Shown here: in pieces, positions 11,413-22,984 of the stretch
Position numbering within the stretch: the stretch's first letter is position 1
Layout of the letters: each line of letters opens with the position of its first letter
From: Emydura subglobosa
Taxonomy: Eukaryota > Chordata > Testudines > Chelidae
Assembly (NCBI GenBank): GCA_007922225.1
Contig: ML680053.1
Coordinates: forward strand, 19,206,694-19,270,693
DNA: 64,000 nucleotides
Direction of reading: 5' to 3'
Program-made: the position numbers and the translations under genes
The notes under the pieces: model-generated
Database searches by the model: none
Seen by the model: only the letters and a program-made list of their open reading frames with translations
What the model was told of the DNA's origin: nothing

Positions 11413-11814
11413 GGTGTGTGCGTCATTGTTACTTGTAAAAACAATAGCCAATTTTAACATGGTATAGAGGGAGATTTGGTGGCAAATTATGCCCCCAGAA
11501 ACTCACAACTGGTGGGGTTCTATAGATATCAGTGGAAGGCCGACAAGTCACCTAAAAGCAGAGTTTGGCTTTGATGCAGATGCTACTTCATACTAAGGTC
11601 TGTGCAGTACTTTCTTAATGAAACCTAACAGCAAACAAAACTCAACTGGTTTCCAATATACAAACCTGAAACTCAGGGCAGAAGCTTGTTTCAACTGTTC
11701 AGATTCACTGTAATTCACTGTTTTATTGCTTCCACTCGGTGATTAATTTTTACCTCTGGGGCTGATTGCCTTGAGTTCCCAACATCTCCTATCACCACCT
11801 CAACCTATCTCTTA
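11413..11814. other. Unassigned DNA
   Basis: Nothing recognised between the microsatellite and the CR1. Confidence 0.4.
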
Positions 11815-13383
11815 AACCAGCCTTTGAACCAGATGACTGGAAGATAGCTAATGTGGTGCTAAATTTTTTTTTAAAAAGGCTTCGGAGGCAATCCTGGCAA
11901 ATACAGGCTGGTAAATCTAACTTCAGTGCAAAGCAAATTGGTTGAAACTATAGAAAAGAACAGAATTAGACACACAGATGAACACGATATTTTGGGGAAG
12001 AGTTAAGATGGCTTTTTTAAAGGAAAATCATGCTGCACCAATCTATTAGAATTCTTTGAGGGAGTTAACAAACATGGACAAGAATGAACCGGTAGACACA
12101 GTATACTTGGACTTTCTGAAGGCCTTTGACAAGGTCCCTCACCACAGACTCTTAAGCGAAATAAGGAGCCATGGGATAAGATAGAAGGTTCTCTCATGGA
12201 TCAGTAACTGGTTAAAAGACAGAAAACAAAGGATAGCAATAAACGGTCAGTTTTCAGAATGGAGAGAGATATATAGCAACATGTCCCAGGAATCTGTACT
12301 GGGACCAGTGCTGTTCAACATAATAATAAATGATCTGGAAAGAGGGGTAAACAGTGAGGTGACAACATTTGCAGATGATACAAAATTACTCAAGATATGT
12401 AAGCCCTAAAGCAGATTGTGAAGAGTCACAAAGGCATCTCACAAAACTGGGTGATTGGGCAACAAAATGGCAGATGAAATTCAATGTGAGTAAATGCAAA
12501 GTAATGCACATTGGAAAGCATCCCAACTATACATACAAATTATTGGTTCTAAATTAGCTTTTACCAATCAAGAAAGAGATCTTGTAGTCATTGTGGATAG
12601 TTCTATGAAAACATCTGCCCAATATTCAGCAACAGTGAAAAAAGCTAAGAGAATGTTAGGAACCATTAGGAAAACGATAGATAATAAGACAGTATATAAT
12701 GCCACTATATAAGTCTATGGTATGCCCACACCTTGAATACTGTGTGTAGTTCTGGTAGCCCTATCTCAAAAAAAAAATATTGGAATTTGAAAAAGTACTG
12801 AGAAGGGCAAGAAAAATAATCAGACAGATGGAACAGCTTCCATAGGAGGAGAGATTAAAAAGACTGAAACTGTTCGGGCTGGAAAAGAGACAACTAGGGG
12901 GGATATGATAGAGGTCTATAAACTTATGAATGTTATGGAGAAAGTGAATAGGGAAGTGTTATTTATCCTTTCACGTAACACAAGAACTAGCGGTCTCTGA
13001 ATGAAATTACTAGGCAGCAGGTTTAAAACAAACATAAGGAAGTACTTCACACAACACACAGTCAACTTGTGGAACTCATTCTTTTGGCCTTCATAACATC
13101 TCATGGCAATAATTGGATTTAAAAAAGAATTAGATAAATTCAGAAGGATAGATCATCAATAGCTATTAACCAATATGGTCAGGGATGCAACTCCATGCTC
13201 TGGATATCCCTCAGCCTCCAACTGCTAGATGCTGGGATTGCATGACAGAGGATGGATCATTCAAATTTCTCCTGTTTTGTTTATTCCCTCTGATGCATTT
13301 GGCCCTGGCCACCACCAGAAGACGGGATACTGGGCTAGCTGGACCATTTGTCTGACCCAGTATGGCCATTCTTATACTCTGTC
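11815..13383 (+). mobile_element. CR1 LINE, RT domain to 3' terminus
   Basis: The longest CR1 in the window. It starts in the RT (nucleotide equivalent of DWK-IANV, then GxPGKYR), passes the FDKV-like turn (12125) and a SVLGPVLFNIIINDLERGV stretch (12293-12353), then the catalytic box Phe-Ala-Asp-Asp (12370-12381). It continues through GDWATKWQMKFNVSKCKVMH (12450-12510) and the QERDL segment (12568). The untranslated end finishes in GACCCAGTATGGCCATTCTT. ORF2 carries stops and frameshifts. It is 5'-truncated as usual for CR1. The end near 13383 abuts another retroelement scrap. Confidence 0.88.
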
Positions 13384-13394
13384 CAAACTTCCCT

Positions 13395-13700
13395 CATAAA
13401 CAACCTCTTTATTATAATACTACTAAATGTAATAATGTTAATTGATACTGCCATAGCAGCAGACAGAAACTCAAAAATGAAACAAGAAGAGAAAATAGCA
13501 AAATATGAAGAACTATGCCACAAAGTGGAATGACGATGCCAATGTTATTAGAACACTTGTAGTGATCCCTAAGTGTATGAATTAACTGCTCAAGAACACA
13601 TTAGATGTGCAAGACATCACGATCAGGGACTTCCAGAAGACAACACTCTAAGACACTCTTGAGAATTTTAAGGAAATTCAAAGGAGAAGGAGTGTATTTG
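13395..13700 (+). pseudogene. C-terminal scrap of an unassigned non-LTR retroelement
   Basis: The frame at 13438-13530 reads IDTAIAADRNSKMKQEEKIA followed by KYEELCHKVE. After a shift comes VQDITIRDFQKTTL, a stop in place of Leu, then DTLENFKEIQ. This pattern (I-D-x-A-I-x-x-D-R-N ... KEEEKxxKYxEL ... LQKTxLLGTxRILRK) is one I associate with the C-terminus of reverse-transcriptase proteins widespread in animals. I cannot name the clade. The RT itself is absent. Confidence 0.45.
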
Positions 13701-14274
13701 AGCACGTCAAATACAGGAATTCTACAGAGGGTTTAACAACTCCTGACTACCCACACCTACGGAGACAGCTTGGTGGCTGATGGGGATACATTTTAGACCG
13801 TAGCTTTTTCCTTTTTATGCTTACAGATCTTGTATGCCATGAAGGCTGTTTGTTTAAAAAATCCTCATGAAGTAATACTGAGGGATAACAATAATTAGTT
13901 ATTAATTTACTGATTCCTCCAACATGCACAGACCTGTACAAGACACAACAATGAAAGAGGAAAGTTTTCTCTCCATTGTCAGTCTCCAGACTCCTAGCCT
14001 TGCCCCCTCATTACAATGCTCATGAGAAATCATCACATGAACATTTTGGATCAGACTACTCTTAAGTGTCTGTATGCCTCTACTGTCAGAAACTCCCCCA
14101 GTTTTACCAAGCACCATATAGAAGTACAGGAATCTGGGATTGAATGCAAAGAAGCATCATTAATTTAATAATGGGCCAATCCTCTGCCACAGTCATACTT
14201 TTCTCTTCAGATGTTCCCTTTCTCTATGTCTGTTATCTAAATCTTATCAGCTTGATAGAATATCTTCATAGAGT
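13701..14274. other. Unassigned DNA
   Basis: Nothing recognised. Confidence 0.4.
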
Positions 14275-14337
14275 AGCCTTTTAGGTTGCTATTTATAAAC
14301 AAGCCCAAGTCATTTTTCTCCTACTATAGAAAATGTA
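14275..14337 (-). repeat. Right arm of 3.1 kb-spaced inverted repeat
   Basis: Reverse complement of 11150-11212 with a near-identical central 46 bases. The two arms enclose the CR1 and the retroelement scrap. Confidence 0.75.
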
Positions 14338-15170
14338 GTATGTAGGGAAGCTAAAGTATTGAAGGGACTGAGAATATAACATATCATATGGAGATATCCA
14401 TAAAGAAGTTGACAGGCACATATCATCAGACTAGTCTCAGCAATCTGGAGGCAGAACAAATTTCTACATAGTGTCCCCCTGAAGCAGTTGTGGGAATAAA
14501 GGTTTTTGTGGTCCACTGCCTCAATGCCCTCTTTGACTCTTTCAGCCCCATTCTGTCATTCTCTCTTCCTCCTACACCTTTGTACAATATAGATTTCCTC
14601 CCCCCCTCCCTCCACCCAATTCTTTCATTCTGTTTCTCCTTCACGGTATCTCAATTATCTTTGATTAAGTGATCTTTCTGCATCCTTTCTAGCATCCTTA
14701 CACTGTATTAATAACAAAACCACACTTAGTTTGATGCCATGTTTTTAGTGGTTGCAATGGGGGAATAAAAATGTCTGGTGTTTCTATTGATAAAATACTC
14801 TGCTGCACAGCGTTCAGCCAGGTCCCCAAGGACAACAAGATTAATTATTTTTGTCCTAAATCCAAGACACAATATGTTCCTTTTTTCTGTTTAAATAAAC
14901 ATTGAAAAGAGTCAGAAATGAAATTCCTCACAGACTGGAAAACACACCAAACATCAGAATTAAATCTTTTGATTTTTTTTTTGACCTTCCAAGCCAGCTC
15001 TTTGTCTAGCTACCTATATGGTCCCCACCAAAGCCACGCTGAAGGGCTAGAACCTCAAAGGTGACATAGACTCAGCATTACAATGCCTAACTTGCTTCCC
15101 AGTGGAATCCACAGCCATGAATAGGCTCCCAAGCTCCCTATACAATGCAGGGGGAGAATTAGGTGCCTAA
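14338..15170. other. Unassigned DNA with a pyrimidine tract
   Basis: A pyrimidine-rich stretch lies at about 14530-14645 (with CCTCCCCCCCTCCCTCC). No gene or known repeat seen. Confidence 0.4.
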
Positions 15171-15461
15171 GGCCTGGTCTACGCTGACCAGGAAATTCGG
15201 CAGCAGTCAATGGGAGATACGCAAGCTATGTAGAGTAGCTTGCGTATCTCCCGTCGACTTCCTAACTTCTACTTACCGCAGCGTCTGCACTTCGCTATGC
15301 CAACAGGAAATGTGTTTCCGTCGGCGCAGCATTACTCTTTTTCCAGGGGTGGATTTAATAAATCGACTTTCGGATGGATTGAGTGGGTCTTCACTTCCAC
15401 TCAGTCGATCCCGAAGAATCGATCTGATGGCGGCAAATTTGCCACCATCAGGAAGACATAC
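15171..15461. mobile_element. CpG-rich non-autonomous DNA transposon with internal hairpin
   Basis: Begins GGCCTGGTCTACGCT and ends AGACATAC next to CCTAAG, which resembles the GTCTACAC/GTGTAGACATACC ends of abundant turtle non-autonomous DNA elements. The inside is CpG-rich and full of CGAC/GTCG words. It contains a perfect 16 bp hairpin (15212-15227 with 15237-15252) and the 12 bp palindrome GGCAAATTTGCC. CCTAAG occurs on both sides and could be part of a target duplication. It codes for nothing; overlapping frames here are chance. Confidence 0.55.
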
Positions 15462-15649
15462 CCTAAGAATGGGATTCACAAAAGCCAGTATGCTGAGTGG
15501 GGAGCCACCAAAACTAGCCAATAGGAAATGCTGAGGAGAGGGATGGGACATAAGCCCCCCACCCTTCCAAGGTAGTATGATGATTCCCAGCCATGAACCC
15601 CCATCTGGAGTTAAGAAACTAAACCAGATCAGTTGTTTCTCAAAAAAAC
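15462..15649. other. Flank of the hairpin transposon
   Basis: GC-richer than its surroundings, but I recognise nothing. Confidence 0.35.
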
Positions 15650-15820
15650 CAAGGAGAGGTTATTGCACACCACTTATGCCCATAGTCCAGTGCTTAGAGC
15701 ACTCACCTAGGATATGGGAGTCCTGAGCTCAGATCTCTACTCTGCCTCCAATAGAACAGGGACTTGAAGCCAGATCTCCCATGAGAGTGCCATAGCCCAG
15801 TGGTTAGAGGGTATTCTGGG
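15650..15820. repeat. Inverted tRNA-like SINE pair
   Basis: The left half (CATAGTCCAGTGCTTAGAGC, ACTCACCTAGGATATGGGAG, GAGCTCAGATCTC) looks like a tRNA-derived head with an A-box-like start. The right half repeats it in reverse complement (GGACTTGAAGCCAGATCTCC, GAGAGTGCCATAGCCCAGTG). The result is an imperfect 130 bp palindrome. It has the layout of a foldback SINE-like element rather than a tRNA gene, because no complete cloverleaf forms. Confidence 0.45.
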
Positions 15821-15969
15821 GTGGGTTTCTTTCAATCTAACCTACTGAAGCTGTTACACTTTGTATGAAACACTTATATATTCATTGGAATTGAGGTTAG
15901 AACCTGAGAGACAAAGGTTTGTACCCTAACTAATGTGCAGTAGAGTTATTCTCACTCTTTCTCTGGCCC

Positions 15970-16860
15970 TGTGACTGTAAACTCAATGGCTGCCTATTCA
16001 GGTGGAATCCATCTTAGGACAATGGGTTAGCTGGAGCCGAAGAGAACCAGTTTCTCCTTCTTTGTTTGCTACTAAGGCGAAGCATGGAAAAACACCACCA
16101 ACGGAACAAAGGAACTAGGTGTGGGTAGAAGGATGTATAAACTTGAGGCATTCACTGAGATAAGAACAGAAGGCTTTGAGCAGGAGAGGGGAAGTGATGA
16201 GCAGGCTTTCATAGCAGGAGTTGGTCCTCTTTTTAACTGTGGACCATCCAATGGCAGATAAGCTAGCTGACCTAGAGAGAGGTGCCACGTTTCTGAAGGA
16301 AAGTCATAAACTGCAGGGAAGGATTCCAGACATTCAGTAGGACTTTGCCCAATTCCAAAGAACTCTCCAGAGTTGTGAGGAAACTGAGGCAGAGGAAATG
16401 TATAGGTGTGTTGTTTATTTTTTCTAGATTTGTTTTTCTTATGTTGTTAAGTAAAGTGCAAGTGTAAAGTGCAAAGTAAAGTGTTTTAGAATTCTATGCT
16501 AAGTCTGTCAGTGTGTCTGTTGGCTTTCACTGTCACGTCCCTTAAGAGGTAAGCTGTAAACCCAGAGCACTCACGTGGCTGGAATTCTAGGAGAGTGTGT
16601 GTTTAAATTACAGAGGAGTCTGGGAGGTCAGTACTGTTCCCAGTCTGGGAGGGCTAGGCAGTTTGACCGTGTGGTTTCAGCTCTCAGGAGGGGATACTAG
16701 ACAGAGGATCTTTGCCCCAAGAGTGTGCCTAGAGACCCCCAAGCCAAGGGCAGCACCTGGACTCTGTTCAGACTCTCGTGGCTTAGTACTTGTGCATGTG
16801 TATTGGACTTTTTGTGTGCGCAATTTAGCATGCATAGTTTTTGAGTTTTGTATTTTTTGC
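15970..16860 (+). mobile_element. Possible LTR-like block
   Basis: Starts TGTGACTG, has GTATAAAC at about 16134 as a possible TATA, a T-rich stretch at 16410-16445, then TAAAGTGCAA repeated at about 16451-16475, followed by a GC-richer part (16600-16790). The order resembles a solo LTR, but I find no clear CA end or target duplication. It could be another repeat class. Confidence 0.3.
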
Positions 16861-17409
16861 CCCAGTTGTTTTTAACTCTAAAACTTAAACTCACAGGTGG
16901 AAACTTGAAATGCAACAACATTGTCTTTTGGAAATCCATCAGTTTAGTTGAAGTGCATTTTTGTGCTTCCAAAGTTGAATGACAACTTTGTCAAACAAAC
17001 TGTTTTTATATATATAATTCAGCTAGAAATTGCCTATAACATTTATTCCCCAGTGCTTTCATTTATATGTTTAAACATGTTTTCATTATAAATAAAGTGC
17101 CCAATTTTATTCTGTCCTTTCTTTTCTGGTTTCCTCTTCTCTTCTGAGGCATATAATGCCTGATTTATAGCAACTTCTTTTAATTAATTCCAGACACCTG
17201 CAACCTGTAATTGAGCTGGCACTGATAAAATTTACCTGACATCAATCCAGCTAATGCAGAACTCTGGATCATGTCCAACTCTTTCCTTTTGGTATGAATG
17301 CCAAACATATGGTAAAATGGAATTCACCGTTTTCCTTCTCCTGTTCATTCTTTCTCCCATTAATACTAAAAGTCCAATATAACTAAATAAAATTATCTTG
17401 TTAATTACA

Positions 17410-17482
17410 TGGGTACAACTTTCATTTAAGTCATTAGGAGCTGTACCCATGTAAATGAGAGTGGAATTTCGGCCCATATATT
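17410..17482. repeat. Copy of the palindromic repeat family
   Basis: CATGGGTACAACTTTCATTT, AAGTCATTAGGAGCTGTACC and AATTTCGGCCCAT show the two arms and the TTAAGTCA centre of the family. Confidence 0.5.
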
Positions 17483-17636
17483 TAAGGAACAATAATATTT
17501 CTCTTCTTACTGTTAAGGTTATTTTCAGAAACTGTTTTCCCTTAGCCATTAAGCCAAGAAATAGTCATATATTTTATCAGAAGTTCATGAAAAATATAGC
17601 TTATTGTAGTTACTATTTTTAATTTTAACAAGTAAT

Positions 17637-17646
17637 NNNNNNNNNN
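17637..17646. other. Assembly gap of 10 N
   Basis: Ten N bases in AT-rich sequence. Confidence 0.98.
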
Positions 17647-18829
17647 TCATTTGCTTCATTTTTGTCAATGTGTAATAAAAGTTGGAAAAAAAAGTGCATG
17701 TCTAAGAAATTGATATTTATTACACCAGTCATGTGACCTTTGATCAGCGTAACAAAGGTTTGATCCCAGTCAAGTGACACTGATTTCAATTACTAATGTA
17801 GCAACTGATAACAAAATTTGATCTAATATCTTTATCGAGCAATCTCAGAAGCATAAATTTTAAAATAATTAGCAGTATTGCAAAACTTTTAGTCTATCAG
17901 AGGCTTAACTTATAAATTACCTGCAGCTCTTACTTTATTTTATATATATAAATGCAAAAACATGTCAATTTTAAAATAAAGGAATTATTTTATTTTCTCA
18001 TCGATGTGGATTTAAAGATTAAACCACAGTCTGAAACAGCCACAATAAATCTATCTTAATCTGCTGATCACAAAGAATGTCTTCTCCATTTGCTCCCCGG
18101 AGCAAAAGCTGCTTTGTTTGTTTTTTCCTCCTCCATTATCTGTACCAAATAAAAATAATTTATTTCTCGCTCCTTTGAAAGTGATGTGCATGGTTTTTTG
18201 GCAGATATCATCAGTGTCCGGCTGCTTTCTGTGTAGCTAGATAAACCACACATGGACGATTCAAGGCGACTTGACTTTATTTCAAGCAATCCCAGGCCCT
18301 CAATTTGGCTGCACAGCTCATTTTCTTCTGATCATAGAAAACATCTCTGTTTAATAAGATGGAACACAAATGTCTTAATGAAATGTGCATGTATATTGAT
18401 AGCGGAATAGCTGATTTGTATAGATGTGTAGGTGTGTTCATGAAACGCCTTGACCTGGCAGGGACCGCTGTGCCCTCTCAGGAATCTGCCAAGGAATGGG
18501 ATCAGGTATATGCACTTTTGGCCTTTCTCAGGGATTCTGGCAGAGCTTAAAGGCCATCTTAAAGATTTGGTCAGAGCTCCAGCAAGGAGATGTGTGGAGT
18601 CAGCCCTTATGCGTGTCCTTTTCCACATCTAGCCCCGTCCACTTTTTGGATCCTGAGTCACCAGTTTCTCAAGTTTTTTCTCATTGCTTCCAGACCAATG
18701 TATAGAATTCCAAAGTTTCAGTTAATTATATATGCATCCAAACTTCTGGGTGCTTATCTGAACCAAACTGAATCTCTTTGGTTTTTGAGATTTGCATTAA
18801 AATACTTCTACATTGTTAATGCTTAGTGA
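17647..18829. other. Unassigned, repeat-poor DNA
   Basis: No gene or repeat recognised. Frames on both strands around 18330-18830 overlap and share no domain resemblance. The relative lack of repeats from about 17040 to 18830 makes this a candidate for conserved non-coding sequence (see findings). Confidence 0.4.
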
Positions 18830-19035
18830 TGTGTAGCAGAATAAGCACAGGACTGCAAGAAACCATTGAGACTTAATACTGGTTCTAATACTGACTTATT
18901 AGTACTTTGGGGAAGTCACTTCACTTTTTTGAGACACTGATTCCTAATCAGGATAATACTAATATTTACCTACTTCATGGAGGTTTGAGGATTAATTAGT
19001 TAATGATAGCACAGTATTTGGAAGATAAATGAATT
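18830..19035 (+). repeat. MIR element
   Basis: Order of matches: AAGCACAGGACTGCAAGAAA (head), GGTTCTAATACTGACTTATT, GGGGAAGTCACTTCACTTTT (core), AATCAGGATAATACTAATAT, TTTACCTACTTCATGGAGGT and TTGAGGATTAATTAGTTAAT. This is a near full-length MIR. Confidence 0.8.
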
Positions 19036-19284
19036 GAAAACTGCTTGCAGTGCTTCGTCTTTCAATAGCACGTCACCTGAGGAAGTGATGGCATTATAAT
19101 GTCACTATTAACTGAATAACCTCATTAAATTTAATAGTCCTAAAGGTTACTATTGTGCTTTTAACCTCAGGATTTTGCCAACATCGGTATGAGTACTGCA
19201 AAGCAAGAAGTCAGGGCTCCTCAGTATCACTTGAGCTCTTTAAAGATGCAGGTGAATATTGATTTGATTGAAGATAACACGGTG

Positions 19285-19525
19285 GATAACAGGCTGGTCA
19301 AAAATTTTATGTGATAATTGGATTTTCAAATAAGCAAAATTTTTCATGGAAAATGTCTCCTGTTCTCAAAAACAAAGAAATAAACAAACTAAAACTTGGT
19401 AAAACTACACTGAAAAAATGTGGCCAAAAATTTTCAGTTACCAAATCTGAAAATTTTTTAGTTTTCTTTTTTCAATGAAAAGTCAAAATTTCTGTGTAGA
19501 AAAACAAATTCTGAGCAGCTTTAAT
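19285..19525. repeat. AT-rich foldback element, copy B
   Basis: Left end GGCTGGTCAAAAATTTT, right end AAACAAATTCTGAGCAGC, which are loosely inverted. The inside is dominated by AAAATTTT-type words as in copy A. Confidence 0.45.
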
Positions 19526-21344
19526 TATTCCCTTATGTTTAAATTGTGTGGAATAGAAAGTGTGACCTTGGCTGTAACTGCGTGTAAACAGACTGAGATT
19601 GCTTCTGTGTGATACCTATCTCTGTTCAAAGCTATCACAGGAACTGTAAACATTGAAAATAAATGTAGAGTAGGATAATTTATTAATCAAGTGCCTGTGT
19701 CCACTCATTTATCTTCCAAAAAAAGAAGTAATCTGCTTCTGTAGCCTGAGGATACTGGACCGCTATGAATTATTATGACAGTGGTGTCAGTTCATAAAAA
19801 AAGACTTAGAGATTGTGAATGACAACATCCCTGCAGCACTTTTTCTTATGTTATGCTAGCTAAAGGCCTTTTCAGGTTCTGATGCTGATGGCAATCTGTT
19901 GTGCCAATACTTCAAATTACAAGTTAATTATGGCTTGAAAGTTGATGATTTTTCTAACCTGTTTTTATCTTTACCTATGTTTCCGATGCAGAAATAAAAC
20001 AAAGTTTCTTGTTTGCCTTTTGACCCCCACATAAAAGGATATTGTACACCTATCACAGAGTAGTACTTTGTGAGCCTTCAACACACTTTTTAGGGGAAAT
20101 GAACAATTTGAGTCTTGAGTTCTGTCTGAATCATTTTCTTATGGTTCATTATCTCTCCTGAAGCCATTGACTGTCATTGGATTTCCTGTGTGCAGACTAC
20201 CTGCAGTTTCTTCCGATTATTAACATTCTGAAAAACTTTACTAATCGTAAGGATTTTCTCAGGCATCTGCTGTTGCAGTATAGTTTGTACTGAGAGAAGC
20301 CAGATATGTCTATGAACCCTGTCCCTTCCTTTCTTCCATTGTTCAATTATTCCTTTTTTTTCCACCACAAACTCCATCAAGTGTGATCAAATGTGAGGAG
20401 GCACATCTACCAGTTTTTCCTGAATGGCACAATTCTGGGACTCCCTGCAGAACAGAAGGTTTATTCAGTATTATCTGAACCAAGCACTGTCTGGCACCTT
20501 CAATCAAGGGAAGGTTTTTATCTTGTGAGCAGTCACGCACACTCTAATAGCTGGTTATGACTGCAAGCATCCATAAGCACAAGTATTCAAGGGCTTGATT
20601 CTCAACTGTAGCTCTTAAAATAGCTCTCTTTTTACTTGTGGAGAAGAGCATGTACTGTGATAATTGCCAAATGTTGCACTGATCTACATTAACTTTAAAT
20701 AAAATAGTTTCTTTGATCATGTGATTAGAGTTTTGGCTGGTTAGATTCAAAAGGCATAGAAAGACATACTATGTATAATGGAAAATCCACTTTCTCTTCT
20801 GGAAATTTTCATTAAATAGGCAATCATGCTTCTAAAGAAGCAATTTTTCTAGTGGCTCTAACTGGATAGAAGATAGGAAAACATATTCTGTTACAAACTA
20901 TATCTATAGGTGAGCTGTAGCATCATACCATGATGGTCACCTATTAACTTCCGATATCTGAGGTTACTTGCTAGTAAACTAAAATAATAAATTGAATAAT
21001 TAGTAATGTACAAACCTCAAAATATTTGAAGGTTTATGTTAATTCAGATTGGCAATGCAGAGTTTAGTCTAGAAACAAGGTTTCATCCTGGGATGAAGTA
21101 ATGTTCTTGGAAGAACAAAATTTTATTGTATTTTTATTTGAATAAGTGTCAGCTATCCTTAGCGAGGCATGTAATAATGAAAAGTAGAGGTCCAGATGAG
21201 GATAATCAATACTTATTGAAAGGTACAGAACACTCTGATTATATGTTCTAGCCCTAGTCTCTGCCCTTCACTTGTTGCCTATCTTCTTAGATTAGGAGAT
21301 GTATATGGCAAGGATTATCATTAGAAAGCATATAGCACATCATG
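19526..21344. other. Unassigned AT-rich DNA
   Basis: 1.8 kb with no recognisable gene or repeat. Confidence 0.4.
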
Positions 21345-21630
21345 GTTGTTACTGTAATGTAAATAGAATTTGTTGGAAAATTGAGAGAAAGGTATTCCAT
21401 GAAAAATATCAACTTTCCATTAAGGAAAAAAAAATCTTTTCTGGACCAAAAACTGCCGAAAAACAAATTTTGGCCCAAATCCCACAAATGTTCAGGTTTT
21501 GGCTTTCCAACCAAAAAATCCCAGAATTGTAAGGAAAACAAATAATTTCCATAAAAATGTAAATACAAGTAGCATATGAAACCCCCTTTGGAAAAAATGT
21601 GATGGAAAAAATGCAATTAGTTATAACAAT
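21345..21630. repeat. AT-rich foldback element, copy C
   Basis: TTGTTGGAAAATTGAGAG, GAAAAATATCAACTTTCCAT and AAATTTTGGCCCAAATCCC match the same vocabulary as copies A and B. Overlapping frames on both strands (for example 21287-21616) are products of the foldback sequence. Confidence 0.45.
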
Positions 21631-22376
21631 ATGCAATAATTATTTTGGTGCCGGTTTGAGTTTTGGGTGAAGTTTGGATAATTTCTTTTATCTAAACTGT
21701 TTTATTCCTTCCCAGTCATAGTATAGGTCAAAGTTAGACAAAATATTTGGATCCAGGATATTTTCAGTTAAATGATTTTCCATTATTGTGTGATGCCTGC
21801 CTATAGCCATCATAAAATTAACACTTTTTTCAGTCACAGAATGGATTCAACTTCTAAGAGAAGATTAGGTCTAAAAATGTTCCATGAGCAACTAATATAT
21901 CTCCTACTTTTCTTTTCAAATATGAGACACAGAGTGTCATTTCCCAATTATTGTGTGTGAATGTCTTTATCAATGTCCATAATAAGCAGGAAGCTTCATG
22001 ATGATCCTCTTCTCCCATTCAGAGAAATTGAAAATGTTTTAGTGTATAATCTCAGACATAAAGAACCAAGTTTGGCCCTGGAAGAAGCATGTGCAACTCT
22101 ATTGACTTCAGCAGGGCTGAATTTGGCCCAATGAGAATATTTTTACTGTAAAATATAAATAGTTCTTTGTCTCTGTTAATTGTGAAGTGAGGTTTTGTCT
22201 CAATTTTTACTGTTGTAGTGAAGTTAGATCCTTTAGCTTTATCAATTGAAATTATAAAGCTAAATACGAACCAAACCAAATGAGAACCATCAGCAATGGA
22301 AACAAAATGCTGATGGAAGCTAAAAGTTAGCAAATAGTAAAATCTCTCATTACGGACCTGAAATTAAAAGCTGTAC
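21631..22376. other. Unassigned DNA with one palindromic-repeat piece
   Basis: At 22065-22130 a piece of the palindromic family is visible (TTGACTTCAGCAGGGCTGAA followed by TTTGGCCC). Otherwise nothing. Confidence 0.4.
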
Positions 22377-22380
22377 ACTG
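22377..22380. repeat. Target-site duplication ACTG, left
   Basis: ACTG directly before the TG of the solo LTR, repeated at 22985-22988. Confidence 0.7.
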
Positions 22381-22984
22381 TGTGACAGGGCCAGACCGCA
22401 CGGCTATGAAAGAGTGCTGGAGGGCATGTATATTAGCCCCAGGCTCCATAAAGCCCTCTTCCCTGGGTAACCCAGCTGGGGGCTAATTTAAGACAGTTGG
22501 GCCAGTTAGGCCACCTGGGGCCTATCAAAGAAGCTGCCCCAGCAGATAAAAGCCTCCACGTCAGGCAGGCCAGAAAGGCTGAAGGGAGTTAACAGCCAGA
22601 GGAGAGGAGGCACGGAGCGAAGTGAAGCGAAGTAAAGCAGAGCGGAGAAGAGCTGCCCTGCCCTGCCCTGCTGCAGCGACGGCCGCGGGGCTTGGGGCTA
22701 TCATCCGCTGCGGCTACCACACTGAGGCAGAGAAGGCTCCAGTCGGGGAAGGCGGAACAACCCCTCACACTGGTACCAGGGAGCAGGCTACAGGCTGGGG
22801 GGGCCACGGACAGGCGACCCAGGGAAGGTAATCGGTCTTGGGGACTGAGCAGGGTGAGACCACTCCTCACAGGGTCCCTGGGTCGGGGGCCCCCCACCCT
22901 CCCTGCACTCCCCTCCCAGCCGCACCACTGGCGTAGCCGGCGAAGTGCAGGATCCACAGAGCGGAGCAGGCGTACCCCGCCACA
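22381..22984 (+). mobile_element. Solo LTR of a Ty3/gypsy-type element
   Basis: 604 bp, starting TGTGACAGGG and ending CCGCCACA, flanked by the direct repeat ACTG. It has the TG...CA ends and 4 bp duplication expected of a gypsy-type LTR. GATAAAAG at 22545-22552 is a likely TATA element. The part after it is strongly GC- and CpG-rich with a GAAGTGAAGCGAAGTAAAG run. The start resembles the LTRs at 26082 and 28451. No internal region remains, so the element was reduced by LTR-LTR recombination. Frames up to 122 codons inside it are compositional. Confidence 0.8.

Noticed and set aside
15163..15551. Overlapping frames up to 123 codons
   Set aside because: Produced by the CpG-rich hairpin transposon; no domain resemblance.
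18332..18628. 98-codon minus-strand frame opposite several plus-strand frames
   Set aside because: Mutually overlapping frames with no motif; best explained by chance.
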